Part shown: piece after piece, positions 35,986 to 44,809 of the stretch | How positions within the stretch are numbered: position 1 is the stretch's first letter | How the letters are laid out: the number at the start of each line of letters is the position of its first letter | Program-made: the position numbers and the translations under genes | From: Rhodococcus rhodnii | GTDB taxonomy: Bacteria > Actinomycetota > Actinomycetes > Mycobacteriales > Pseudonocardiaceae | Length of the DNA stretch: 64,000 nt | Direction: 5' to 3' | Assembly (NCBI GenBank): GCA_000720375.1 | Contig: JOAA01000012.1 | Location: 248,001-312,000, forward strand | Notes under the pieces: model-generated | Told to the model about the DNA's origin: nothing | The model's database searches: none | Seen by the model: the letters and a program-made list of their open reading frames with translations, nothing else

Positions 35986-36774
35986 ATGCTGCTGTCCATT
36001 GCGGACCTGAACTTGTCCGTCGGGGAACACCAGATCCTACGCGGTGTTTCGATCGAGGTCGCCGAAGGTGAGACGGTCGGCCTGGTCGGCGAATCCGGAT
36101 CGGGCAAGTCGACCACCGCTCGGGCCGCGTTGCGGCTCGTGCCTGATGGCGCACGGATGTCCGGTGGTGTCACGGTTTGCGGCCAGGACGCGACCGATCC
36201 CATTGTGGTTCGCGAAGTCCGGCGGACCATGGCCGCGATGATCTTCCAGGAGCCTCGGTCGGTACTCAACCCGGTGCGGCGGATCGGCGATTCGGCTGCC
36301 GAACGGCTCGTACACGTGCACAGGATGAACAAGGCGGCGGCCCGGGAGCGGGTCGCCGAGCTGTTCGTCGAGGTCGGGTTGAAGGACACCAAGCGCTTGT
36401 TGCGGTGCTATCCGCACCAGCTGTCCGGCGGAATGCTGCAACGGGTGGTGATCGCGGCCGCGCTGAGCATCACCCCGCGACTTCTCCTGGCCGACGAGGC
36501 CACCTCGGCTCTCGACGTGACGACCCAGGCAGAGGTTCTTGCGTTGCTGCGCAGGTTGCAGCGGGAACGCGAGATGGGCGTCTTGTTCATCACCCACGAC
36601 TTGCACTTGGCGGCCGCGTACTGCGACCGGGTCTACGTGATGAAGGAAGGTTCCATTGTGGACCACCAGAAAGGCAGCGCGATCTTCGTCAACCCAGCCC
36701 ATCCGTACACCAAGGCGCTGGCGGACGCGGTGCCGCTGCTCCCGGATCGCGACACCTCGGAGATACGATCATGA
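35986..36774 (+). CDS. ABC transporter ATPase (DppD/OppD type)
   Basis: 262 residues. Walker A GESGSGKSTT, signature LSGGMLQRV, Walker B LLLADEATSALD and the H-loop LFITHDLHLAA are all present. It is 60-70 residues shorter than OppD proteins and lacks the usual C-terminal oligopeptide/iron-sulfur extension. It ends in an ATGA overlap with the second ATPase. Confidence 0.92.
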   Translation: MLLSIADLNLSVGEHQILRGVSIEVAEGETVGLVGESGSGKSTTARAALRLVPDGARMSGGVTVCGQDATDPIVVREVRRTMAAMIFQEPRSVLNPVRRIGDSAAERLVHVHRMNKAAARERVAELFVEVGLKDTKRLLRCYPHQLSGGMLQRVVIAAALSITPRLLLADEATSALDVTTQAEVLALLRRLQREREMGVLFITHDLHLAAAYCDRVYVMKEGSIVDHQKGSAIFVNPAHPYTKALADAVPLLPDRDTSEIRS

Positions 36775-37601
36775 CTGCCGTCATCAGCGCGTCCGGGTTG
36801 GTCAAAGCCTTCGGTGCGACACGACATTCCCGGGGAATTGTCGCAGTGGACAACGTGAGCTTCACCCTGGGCAGGGGAAAAGCCATCGGCCTGGTCGGCG
36901 AGTCCGGATCAGGCAAGAGCACGCTCGCGCGCATGCTCGTCGGGCTGACTCGCCCGGATGCCGGCACGATCGAGATCGAAGGCCGGGTCCGGCCATGGCG
37001 GGAACGCGGCCGGGCTGCTCGACTGCGGCGCGCCAAGGAAGTCCAGATGGTGTTCCAGGACCCGTACGGATCACTGGATCGGCGGCTGACTGTGGGTGCT
37101 GCACTGCGTGATTGCCTGCGCAGACATCACTCCGACGAGTCAGCTGTCGGTGATCTGATGGACCGTGTGGGATTGGCGTCACGGCTGCTGGAGTCCCGGC
37201 CGCATCAGCTCAGCGGCGGGCAACGGCAGCGGGTCGCGATCGCCAAGGCACTCGCGGTGAACCCGTCGGTACTTGTCCTCGACGAAGCCACATCGGCGCT
37301 CGACGTGTCCGTACAGGCGCAGATCCTGGCCTTGCTGAACGAGATCCGGGTGACGACCGGCGTCAGCCTGATCTTCGTTTCGCACGACCTCGCGGTCGTC
37401 GGCGAAGTCACCGACACCATCCTCGTGATGTACCTGGGAAATGCCGTCGAACAGGGCGAAACCGCAGATGTCCTGCGCAGCCCTCAACATCCTTACACCG
37501 AAATGCTGCTGTCGTCAGCCCCAGGGCCTGACTGGCATCCTGAACGAGTCGCCGAACTACGCGCGGCGTTCACGGGCGAGCACGAGCGAGTGGGAGGCTG
37601 A
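36771..37601 (+). CDS. ABC transporter ATPase (DppF/OppF type)
   Basis: 276 residues. Walker A GESGSGKSTLA, LSGGQRQRVAIA, VLVLDEATSALDVSVQ and FVSHDLAVV are visible. The ATG overlaps the DppD stop, so the two ATPases are coupled. It is followed by the esterase gene after one base. Confidence 0.92.
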   Translation: MTAVISASGLVKAFGATRHSRGIVAVDNVSFTLGRGKAIGLVGESGSGKSTLARMLVGLTRPDAGTIEIEGRVRPWRERGRAARLRRAKEVQMVFQDPYGSLDRRLTVGAALRDCLRRHHSDESAVGDLMDRVGLASRLLESRPHQLSGGQRQRVAIAKALAVNPSVLVLDEATSALDVSVQAQILALLNEIRVTTGVSLIFVSHDLAVVGEVTDTILVMYLGNAVEQGETADVLRSPQHPYTEMLLSSAPGPDWHPERVAELRAAFTGEHERVGG

Positions 37602-37602
37602 C

Positions 37603-38403
37603 ATGACCAGCATGCTCTACACGCACGGTTCCACGCCGCTCTTCGCGTCCCAAGTGGACCAAAGGCTGCACTACTGCCTGCACGTACCGCGCGAGTTGCC
37701 GGATACTCCGGCCCCGCTCGTGGTGATCCAGCACGGCACCGGCCGGACAGCCCAGAAATATCGCACGGCGATGCGCGACTTCGCCGAGGAGCACAAGGTC
37801 GTGGTCCTCGCGCCGCTGTTTCCCGCCGGGCTGATCGATCCGGACGACGTGCACAACTTCAAGTTCATCGAGTACCGCGGCATTCGCTTCGATCTGATGC
37901 TGCTGGCGATCGTCGACGAGGTCGCCGCCCGGTATCCGGTCGCCGCCGATCGGTTCTACCTGCACGGTTTCTCCGGCGGTGGCCAGTTCACGCACCGGTT
38001 TCTGTTCCTGCACCCGCACCGGCTGGCCGCGGCGTCGATCGGCGCGCCCGGCCGGATCACCCAACTCGACGACTCGCTGCCGTGGTGGTTGGGCACCAAG
38101 GGTTTCGAGGAGCGGTTCGGGCGGTCCATCGATCTTGCCGCGGTTCGGCGCGTGCCTGTGCACATGGTGGTCGGCAGCGAGGACACCGACACGTTCGAGA
38201 TCAACAACCCGGGCGAGTCGAACTGGATGAACGGCTGCGAGAAGACCGGCCGTACCCGCGTCGAACGGCTGGACACCCTGCGGCGCAACTTCGAGTCGAA
38301 CGGCATCACGGTAACCTTCGACGTGGTCGATGGCGTCGGGCACAGCGGATCGGCCGTGCTGCCTGCCGTACAGAAGTTCTTCGGCTCGCTCATCGGGAGG
38401 TAG
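37603..38403 (+). CDS. Alpha/beta hydrolase (esterase, polyhydroxybutyrate-depolymerase-like)
   Basis: 266 residues. The nucleophile elbow is HGFSGGGQF (G-x-S-x-G), the first glycine turn is VIQHGTGRT (oxyanion region), and the catalytic His is probably in GVGHSGSA. An Asp is likely in the VVGSEDTDTF segment. The form resembles LpqC/feruloyl esterase-type proteins but lacks a signal peptide, so it is cytoplasmic. Its place in the transporter operon suggests it cleaves an ester in the imported compound. Confidence 0.87.
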   Translation: MTSMLYTHGSTPLFASQVDQRLHYCLHVPRELPDTPAPLVVIQHGTGRTAQKYRTAMRDFAEEHKVVVLAPLFPAGLIDPDDVHNFKFIEYRGIRFDLMLLAIVDEVAARYPVAADRFYLHGFSGGGQFTHRFLFLHPHRLAAASIGAPGRITQLDDSLPWWLGTKGFEERFGRSIDLAAVRRVPVHMVVGSEDTDTFEINNPGESNWMNGCEKTGRTRVERLDTLRRNFESNGITVTFDVVDGVGHSGSAVLPAVQKFFGSLIGR

Positions 38404-38409
38404 CACCCG

Positions 38410-39459
38410 TTGTCCTATCGTGTCGCGGTGATCAGGGGCGATGGCATCGGCCCCGAACTGGTGGAGTCCGCGTTGGCCGTGCTCGACGCCGCGGTGGATT
38501 TCCCGATCGAGTTGATCGAGGTGAGCGGCGGCGCCGGGGCGTACCTGGAGCAGGGGACGGCCATGTCCTCGGCCGGGCTCGAGGTGATCCGGGCGGCTGA
38601 CGCGACCCTCAAAGGCCCGGTCGGGCTGCCCGACGTGCGACTGCCGGACGGCACCGAGGCCGGATTGCTCGGGGGCGTTCTGCGTAACGGCTTGGATCTC
38701 TATGCCAATGTCCGGCCGATCACGCTGTTGCCTGGCGTGCGATCGGCACTGCGGGTCGAGGATGGCATCGACTACGTGATCGTCCGGGAGAACACTGAAG
38801 GCTTGTACGCCTCGCGTGGCAAGGGCGTCGGCAATTCCCAGGCAATGGCGGACACTCTGCTCGTCACTCGGGCTGGGTGCGAGCGTATCGCGCGGTACGC
38901 CTTCGAGTTGGCGTCCAAACGGCAGGGCGCGCCGTCAGATGGCGTGCGTCGAGTGACCTGTGTGGACAAAGCGAACGTGTTGCGCAGCATGTACTTCTTC
39001 CGCAGCGTCTTTCTCGAAGTGGCCGCCGAGTACCCGGACATCGAGGCCGAATGCATCTATGTGGACGCTGCGGCACAGGCCTTGGTGATGTCGCCACTGC
39101 ACTTCGACGTGATCGTCACCGAGAGCATGTTCGGTGACATCCTCAGCGACCTTGGCGGCGGCACGATCGGGGGAGTGGCGCTGTGCCCTGGCGGCAACAT
39201 CGGCACCTCGCAGGCGTATTTCGAGCCGATCCACGGCAGTGCGCCGAGCATCGCGGGCCAAGATAAGGCGAACCCGCTCAGCCAGATCCTCGCGACCGCG
39301 ATGATGTTCGACTATCTCGGTGAACAGCCGACTGGCGACCGTATTCGCGGAGCGGTGCGGGAGGCTCTGCGCAATGGTTCCGTGCGGTTGAATCCGGATG
39401 GGACAGCGACTTCCGGGACCAAGTCGGTGACCAAAGCGGTGATCGACGCGTTGGCGTGA
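38410..39459 (+). CDS. Isocitrate/homoisocitrate/isopropylmalate-type dehydrogenase
   Basis: 349 residues of the beta-decarboxylating dehydrogenase family. Visible are GDGIGPELVE, the substrate loop LYANVRPITLLPGV, RENTEGLYAS, VDKANVLRS, TESMFGDILSDLGGG, and the NAD site IHGSAPSIAGQDKANP. LYANVRP and the Ile/Thr pattern after it favour NAD-dependent isocitrate or homoisocitrate dehydrogenases over isopropylmalate dehydrogenase. The start is a TTG with GGGAGG 9 nt upstream. With the aconitase-like enzyme it would turn a 2-hydroxy-tricarboxylate into a 2-oxoacid and CO2. Confidence 0.88.
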   Translation: MSYRVAVIRGDGIGPELVESALAVLDAAVDFPIELIEVSGGAGAYLEQGTAMSSAGLEVIRAADATLKGPVGLPDVRLPDGTEAGLLGGVLRNGLDLYANVRPITLLPGVRSALRVEDGIDYVIVRENTEGLYASRGKGVGNSQAMADTLLVTRAGCERIARYAFELASKRQGAPSDGVRRVTCVDKANVLRSMYFFRSVFLEVAAEYPDIEAECIYVDAAAQALVMSPLHFDVIVTESMFGDILSDLGGGTIGGVALCPGGNIGTSQAYFEPIHGSAPSIAGQDKANPLSQILATAMMFDYLGEQPTGDRIRGAVREALRNGSVRLNPDGTATSGTKSVTKAVIDALA

Positions 39460-39487
39460 TCACCACAGCGACCTTCGAGGAGTTTCC

Positions 39488-39907
39488 GTGGGACAGACCC
39501 CGCAACCGCCGAGCCTGCTGATCCGGCCGTCCGAAGTGGAGCAGGTCGACCGGGGTGCGGGCATCGTGACGTTGCCCATGGTCGGCAAGTGGAACTCGAC
39601 ACAGTCGTCCGTCACCACCGGGGTGACCAGCTTCGCGCCCGGTACAGGCATTCCACTGCATTCACACAATGTGGACGAATGCGTACTCGTGCTCGAAGGC
39701 GAGGCCACGGTCACGATCGGCGAGGACGAGTTCGATGTGGACGCTGGCGTCAACACATGGGTACCCGCCGGTGTCCCGCATCGCTTCGTGAACCGGGGCA
39801 ACTCACTGATGCGGATCTTCTGGATCTACGGCGGCCTCCAGGTGACCAGGACGATCACCGCGACCGGGCAGACCTTCGAGCACCTGTCGGTACACGACCG
39901 TCAGTGA
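39488..39907 (+). CDS. Cupin domain protein
   Basis: 139 residues, one cupin barrel. The first motif is IPLHSHNVDECVLVLEG (two His and Glu as metal ligands) and the second VPAGVPHRFVNRG (third His). It could be an isomerase, dioxygenase or sensor of the pathway intermediate. GTG start 28 nt after the dehydrogenase. The last 7 nt overlap the end of the convergent RpiR gene. Confidence 0.85.
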   Translation: MGQTPQPPSLLIRPSEVEQVDRGAGIVTLPMVGKWNSTQSSVTTGVTSFAPGTGIPLHSHNVDECVLVLEGEATVTIGEDEFDVDAGVNTWVPAGVPHRFVNRGNSLMRIFWIYGGLQVTRTITATGQTFEHLSVHDRQ

Positions 39908-40818
39908 CTGGCCGGTTTGGCCGACTTGGCCCGAAAACCGAGCTGCTCACGCAGGGCGGTCAGCTGATGCGACGCTTCGACCGTGCGCTCACGATCACTG
40001 GCCGCCACCGCCTGCGCGAGAGCGTCCGCGAGCACAATCGCGGTCAACGGCTCCGCAGTCATGCCCGTCGGCGTGTTCGGCGCGTACAACGCGACCGTGA
40101 CGTCGTCGCCGATCTCATCGACCAGTTCGTCGCTGACCAGGATGCATTTCGCGCCGACTGTGCGGGCCCGTTCCAGCAGCACCTCGACCTCGGTCGGCAG
40201 CCGGCCGGGCACGAACACCACGACAACCTCACCGGACTCGATGTCGATCAGATCGTCGGCGAGCCGGAAACCCGTGGACTGAATGGATCGCGCATGCCGG
40301 TCCATCCGCCGCAGCTTCAACGCCAGATGCTCAGCGGCCACATAGGACGCACCCCACCCGTAGGTCCAAATTCGCCGTGCGTCGACCAACAACCGCACGG
40401 CAAGCTCGTAGGGCCCTGCGGACACCTTGCTCCGCAACAGTTCGATCCGGTCGACCGACTCGGTGACCACGTTGTTCCAGACCTTTTCCAGGTCGCCACC
40501 GGTCGACTCGACGCGTTGCCGCGCGCGCTCCTCCGGCGGGATGTGACTGGTGAACGGCGCGGCCACCATCCCCTTGAGCTCGGCGAGTCCGGAGTAGCCG
40601 AGCCCTTGCAGTGTGCGGATCACGGTGGCGTTGCTGGTCTTCGCCTCGGCGCCGAGCTCCTGAGCCGACATGTAGAGCAGTCGCTCCGGAGTGATCGCGG
40701 ACAACGACCGGCACACTCCACGCACGGCCGGGGAGAAGTCGTCCCACCCTGCCCGGATACGCGCCCTCAGCTCGACCAACGCCGGGTTCCGTGTCGCATC
40801 CGTTACATCTTCCGCCAC
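39901..40818 (-). CDS. MurR/RpiR family transcriptional regulator
   Basis: 305 residues. The N-terminal HTH_6 has YMSAQELGAEAKTSNATVIRTLQGLGY and the C-terminal SIS domain has IWTYGWGASYVAAEHLALKL and VVVFVPGRLPTEVEVL. RpiR proteins sense phosphosugars or metabolites. It lies 22 nt behind the MFS gene, on the same strand, and converges on the cupin gene. It may be a second regulator of the locus. Confidence 0.9.
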   Translation of the reverse strand: MAEDVTDATRNPALVELRARIRAGWDDFSPAVRGVCRSLSAITPERLLYMSAQELGAEAKTSNATVIRTLQGLGYSGLAELKGMVAAPFTSHIPPEERARQRVESTGGDLEKVWNNVVTESVDRIELLRSKVSAGPYELAVRLLVDARRIWTYGWGASYVAAEHLALKLRRMDRHARSIQSTGFRLADDLIDIESGEVVVVFVPGRLPTEVEVLLERARTVGAKCILVSDELVDEIGDDVTVALYAPNTPTGMTAEPLTAIVLADALAQAVAASDRERTVEASHQLTALREQLGFRAKSAKPASH

Positions 40819-40820
40819 GT

Positions 40821-40833
40821 CTGTATCGTACAG
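40821..40833. promoter_or_regulatory. Small palindrome before the RpiR gene
   Basis: CTGTATCGTACAG has 5-bp arms around TCG, immediately upstream of the RpiR start (40818) and within the 22-bp gap behind the MFS gene. It may be an autoregulatory site or belong to the ribosome-binding region. Evidence is weak because the site is short. Confidence 0.35.
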
Positions 40834-40840
40834 TACAACG

Positions 40841-42310
40841 TTAGGCGGTGGCTGTGCTCACCTGAGCCGAGAGTGGCGTCGCGACGTCCTCCAACGAGCG
40901 GCGGGCGGCTTCGATGCCCAGTACCAGTTCGGCGATCCCGCCCAGGATCATTACCGCGGCGCCGAGCATGTAGCCGATCGCGACGTTGCCCGGATCACCG
41001 CTCTCCACCAGGTTGCCGAACAGGACCGGCCCGATGATCCCGCCGAGGCCCGTCCCGACGGCGTAGAACAGGGCGATGCACATCGCCCGGATCTCCATCG
41101 GGAAGATCTCCGACACGGTGAGATACGCCGCGCTCGCGCCGGACGAGGCGAAGAAGAAGATCACGGCCCAAGCACCGGCCAACGTCCACGCCGACAGCGC
41201 ACCGGCGGAGAACATCCACGCCGTGGCGATCAGCAGCGCCCCGGATCCCAGGTAGCTGACGCTGATCATCGTTCGACGACCGATGCTGTCGAACAGCCGG
41301 CCGAGCACGAGCGGGCCGATCAAACTGCCCAGTGCCAACGGAATGAGGTACAACCCTGACTGCGCGCTCGGGACGCCGAAGAACGTCGCGAGCACGAGTG
41401 CGAACGTGAAATACACGGCGTTGTACAGGAAAGCCTGGCCGATGAAGAGCGCGAGTCCGAGCAGGGTCCGTCGTGGATAGGTGCGCAGGACGGTCCGTGC
41501 GATCTCACCGAATCCGGTGCTGGCCCGTTGCCGCACCCGCAGCGAGTCTTCGACCGGCGCGAGTGTGGTCCCGTTCTCCCGTTCGATCTCCTGCTCGATG
41601 GAGCCGACGAGTTCTTCGGCGGCGTCGTTGTGGCCGTGCGTGTACAGCCAACGGGGACTCTCCGGCAGGTGACGGCGGACAAGCAGGATCGCCAATCCGA
41701 GTACGGCGCCTAGTCCGAATGCGACTCGCCAGCCGACGTCGGCGGAGAACATCGCGGGGTCGAGCAACAGCAAGGTCAACGCGGCTCCGACGGCGGCGCC
41801 TCCCCAGTAGGAACCGTTGACGGCCAGCGACACTGTGGCACGCAGCCTGGCCGGGACGAGTTCGTCGATCGCCGAGTTGATCGCGGCGTACTCGCCACCG
41901 ATTCCGGCACCGGTGAGGAATCGCATCAGCACGAAGAACCAGACGTCGAACGAGAACGCGGTGGCCGTGGTCGCCGCAAGGTACAGCCCGAGCGTCACCA
42001 GGAACAGCTTCTTACGGCCCAGCCGGTCAGTGAGATAGCCGAACAACAGCGAACCCACGACCGCGCCGGCCACGTACATCGACGCGGCGAGGCCGACCTC
42101 GGAATCCGAGAGCGCGAGTCCACTGCCGGGCTCGGTCAGCCGCTCGGCCAGCGCGCCGACAATCGTGACTTCGAGCCCGTCGAGGATCCACACGGTGCCC
42201 AGCCCGGCCAAGACCAGCCAGTGCCAGCGCGCCCACGGCAGGCGGTCCATCCGGGCGGGCACGTCGGTGGTCACCGTGCCGAGCGATCGGCCCGCCTGCG
42301 TCTGTGTCAT
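40841..42310 (-). CDS. MFS transporter, sugar-porter-like
   Basis: About 489 residues with 12 membrane helices. Family motifs: GYLTDRLGRKKLFLVTLG, FFVLMRFLTGAGIGGEYAA, LPESPRWLYTHGHNDAAEE and LGRLFDSIGRRTMI. The long central loop (residues about 220-270) is charged. It probably imports an organic acid or sugar. The start is chosen as the ATG at 42310; the ATG at 42355 adds 15 unsupported residues. No clear Shine-Dalgarno marks either. Confidence 0.87.
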   Translation of the reverse strand: MTQTQAGRSLGTVTTDVPARMDRLPWARWHWLVLAGLGTVWILDGLEVTIVGALAERLTEPGSGLALSDSEVGLAASMYVAGAVVGSLLFGYLTDRLGRKKLFLVTLGLYLAATTATAFSFDVWFFVLMRFLTGAGIGGEYAAINSAIDELVPARLRATVSLAVNGSYWGGAAVGAALTLLLLDPAMFSADVGWRVAFGLGAVLGLAILLVRRHLPESPRWLYTHGHNDAAEELVGSIEQEIERENGTTLAPVEDSLRVRQRASTGFGEIARTVLRTYPRRTLLGLALFIGQAFLYNAVYFTFALVLATFFGVPSAQSGLYLIPLALGSLIGPLVLGRLFDSIGRRTMISVSYLGSGALLIATAWMFSAGALSAWTLAGAWAVIFFFASSGASAAYLTVSEIFPMEIRAMCIALFYAVGTGLGGIIGPVLFGNLVESGDPGNVAIGYMLGAAVMILGGIAELVLGIEAARRSLEDVATPLSAQVSTATA

Positions 42311-42422
42311 ACCAACGAGTTGCCGAACCGGTCCGGGCTGAAACTCGCCGTCCATTGGAGAGCAACGGGATCCACCATGAGGCTGAATTTGCTGCTGACC
42401 CGGCGTGCACTAATCTGACCAG

Positions 42423-43640
42423 GTGGTGGAGGGGCCTGGTGCTGAAGATCAGCTGCAGCGGATCGAGAGCGTGACCGACTCCGCGTTGTCCCACCTCGAC
42501 TTCGAAAAGCTGCTGCAGGAACTCCTGGAACGGGTGCGCGAGCTGCTCAACGCGGACACCGCGACGGTCCTGCTGTACAACGCCTCGTCCGCGGAGCTGG
42601 TGGCGACCGCGGCGGCCGGGTTCGAGGAAGAGATCCGCCAAGGTGTCCGCATTCCGCTCGGCGCCGGATTCGCAGGCCAGGTGGCCGCGCAACGCAAGCC
42701 CGTGCGGATCGACCAGGTCGACTCCTCGACCGTGGTGAACCTCCTGCTCTGGGAGAAGGGCCTGCACGCGCTGCTGGGAGTGCCGATGGTCGCCACGGGC
42801 GAACTCGTCGGTGTCGTCCACGTCGGCACGTATGCGCGCCGCGACTTCAGCGACCACGACGTGCAGCTGCTCCAACTCGTCGCGGACCGGATCGCGCTGG
42901 CCGCGCAGGCGCAGGCCTCACGAACCGAGCGGGCCACCGCCGCCGCGCTGCAGCGCAGCCTGTTGCCGACGCGGTTGCCCCGGCTGGACGGCCTTGAGTT
43001 CGCCGCACGCTACGTTCCGGGCGCTGACCTGCGGGTTGGCGGGGATTGGTACGACGTGTTCCCGCTGCCTGACGGCTGGTGGGGCATCGTGATGGGTGAT
43101 GTCGTCGGCCACGGGCTGCCCGCAGCGGTGGTGATGGGTCGACTGCGCAGCGCCCTGCGAGCGTACGCGTTGCTCAAAGTCGACGATCCGGCGGACGTGT
43201 TGGACAAACTCAATCGCAAGGTGTCGCATTTCGAGCCAGGTGCGATGGCTACGGTCCTGTACGCGGTCGTGGAACCGTCGTTCGAGCGGATCCGAGTATC
43301 GCTTGCCGGGCATCCGCCGCCCGTGATGGCTGTTCCTGGGCAACCCGCGAAGTTGCTCGAAATGCCGGCTGATCCGCCGATCGGTGTGCGGTTCGACGCG
43401 AGGCGTCACACCACCGAGATCGACGTCCCGCCGGACGCGGTCGTCTGCTTCTACACCGACGGGCTTGTGGAGCGGCGCGAGTGGACGTTGGACACCGGAC
43501 TCGAGAAATTGTGCGCCGCGGTCGAGGCCCGACCGGCCGAGATGGTGAGCGCGGCCGTCATGTCGGCACTGACCAGCGCACACCCGCCGGAGGACGACAC
43601 CGCCGTGCTGATCATGAGGCGCACCTCCAGCACTGAGTGA
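42423..43640 (+). CDS. GAF-domain PP2C-type (SpoIIE) phosphatase
   Basis: 405 residues. Residues 1-165 form a GAF domain (DTATVLLYNASSAELVATAAAGF, ALLGVPMVATGELVGVVHVG). Residues 180-400 form a SpoIIE/RsbU PP2C domain with the metal motifs GGDWYDVFPL, MGDVVGHGLPAA, YTDGLVERREWTLDTG and EDDTAVLIMRR. Such enzymes dephosphorylate anti-anti-sigma factors and trigger a stress response. The GTG start lies without a Shine-Dalgarno and may be leaderless. It is divergent from the MFS gene. Confidence 0.9.
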   Translation: MVEGPGAEDQLQRIESVTDSALSHLDFEKLLQELLERVRELLNADTATVLLYNASSAELVATAAAGFEEEIRQGVRIPLGAGFAGQVAAQRKPVRIDQVDSSTVVNLLLWEKGLHALLGVPMVATGELVGVVHVGTYARRDFSDHDVQLLQLVADRIALAAQAQASRTERATAAALQRSLLPTRLPRLDGLEFAARYVPGADLRVGGDWYDVFPLPDGWWGIVMGDVVGHGLPAAVVMGRLRSALRAYALLKVDDPADVLDKLNRKVSHFEPGAMATVLYAVVEPSFERIRVSLAGHPPPVMAVPGQPAKLLEMPADPPIGVRFDARRHTTEIDVPPDAVVCFYTDGLVERREWTLDTGLEKLCAAVEARPAEMVSAAVMSALTSAHPPEDDTAVLIMRRTSSTE

Positions 43641-43722
43641 AGCCGGGTACTCCCACGTCGGCGCCCGCGTGTAGTGGATCACTGCATGGGTATGCGTTGG
43701 GTAGGCGACGAGAGGAGAAACC

Positions 43723-43950
43723 GTGTCGACCACGGAGACCGGTCACGTCACTGGTACGAAGGACAAGGACTACAACATCATCTGGTTCGTCGAGTCGTGC
43801 CTGAGCAACGTCCTGCGCCTGGAGACCTACATCCAGGACGCGGAGCGCGCGAACGACAACGAGCTCGCCGACTTCTTCCGCCGCGCGCAGGAGGAGAGCC
43901 GCAAGGGCGCCGAAAAGGGCAAGGAGATGCTCAGCAAGCGGATCGGCTGA
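43723..43950 (+). CDS. Small conserved helical protein
   Basis: 75 residues, highly charged and alpha-helical (DAERANDNELADFFRRAQEES and later EKGKEMLSKRIG). I do not recognise a named family. GAGGAG precedes the GTG by 5-6 nt. It follows the phosphatase by 82 nt in the same direction. It could be a stress-related or envelope-binding small protein, but nothing in the sequence proves this. Confidence 0.7.
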   Translation: MSTTETGHVTGTKDKDYNIIWFVESCLSNVLRLETYIQDAERANDNELADFFRRAQEESRKGAEKGKEMLSKRIG

Positions 43951-44032
43951 ACCGGCAGCGCACATCGGCCCTCGGAATCAGCAGGTGCCCGGGGGCCGGA
44001 TTGCCATCTGTGTCGAGCGGGTACCCACAAGG

Positions 44033-44809
44033 GTGCCCGAACTGCCTGACGTCGAGGGCTTCCGGCGCGTGCTGGCTGATCACGCGACGGGACGCCGGAT
44101 CAAGGGCGTCAGCGTATTCGATCGCGGTGTGCTGCGGGGCGTGAGTGCCTCCCGGCTGGCGCAAGCGTTGACTGGGGCGTCGCTGGGCAAGCCATGGCGG
44201 CACGGCAAATGGCTGGTCGTTCCGGTGGCCGGGGGCAAACCGTCCCTCATCCTCCACTTTGGAATGACCGGTGGACTGTTCTGGGTGACGGTCGGCAACA
44301 GGCATCGGCACGACCGATTCGTGCTGCACTTCGACAACGGTGATCTGTCCTATCGGGACATGCGCAAGCTCCAGGGATTATGGCTGGCAGCACCGGATCG
44401 AGTGCTGGCCGGGACTGGCCCGGACGCGCTCGAACTGCCGCGTGACGACCTCCGCGGCGTACTGGGCGGGCAGAAACGCCAGATCAAAGCGGCTCTGGTG
44501 GACCAGTCCGTGCTGGCCGGGCTGGGTAACCTGCTCGCCGACGAGATCCTGTGGCGTGCTCGGATCCATCCCCGGCAGGTATGCGCTGAGCTGGACAACA
44601 GCGACTTCGCGAGGCTGCACGCCAGGATGGGCACCGTACTCAAACAGTCCATCAAGGACGGACGTGTCCCGGCGCGCAAGTCGTGGCTGACCGGACGGCG
44701 GGACGAGGAGTCCGGCTCCTGCCCACGCTGTGGCACGGTGCTCAAGCATGGCCGGGTGAACGGGCGAGGCACGGTGTGGTGCCCACGGTGCCAGGGAGAA
44801 AACGCATGA
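44033..44809 (+). CDS. Fpg/Nei family DNA glycosylase
   Basis: 258 residues. After the initiator the sequence reads PELPDVEGFRRVL, giving the catalytic Pro2 and Glu3. A helix-two-turn-helix follows (DQSVLAGLGNLLADEILWRARIHP), and the C-terminus ends in a zinc finger with CPRCGT and CPRCQG. It repairs oxidised bases. The GTG at 44033 puts Pro2 in place; the frame continues upstream without use. It overlaps the CDF gene by 4 nt (ATGA). Confidence 0.92.
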   Translation: MPELPDVEGFRRVLADHATGRRIKGVSVFDRGVLRGVSASRLAQALTGASLGKPWRHGKWLVVPVAGGKPSLILHFGMTGGLFWVTVGNRHRHDRFVLHFDNGDLSYRDMRKLQGLWLAAPDRVLAGTGPDALELPRDDLRGVLGGQKRQIKAALVDQSVLAGLGNLLADEILWRARIHPRQVCAELDNSDFARLHARMGTVLKQSIKDGRVPARKSWLTGRRDEESGSCPRCGTVLKHGRVNGRGTVWCPRCQGENA

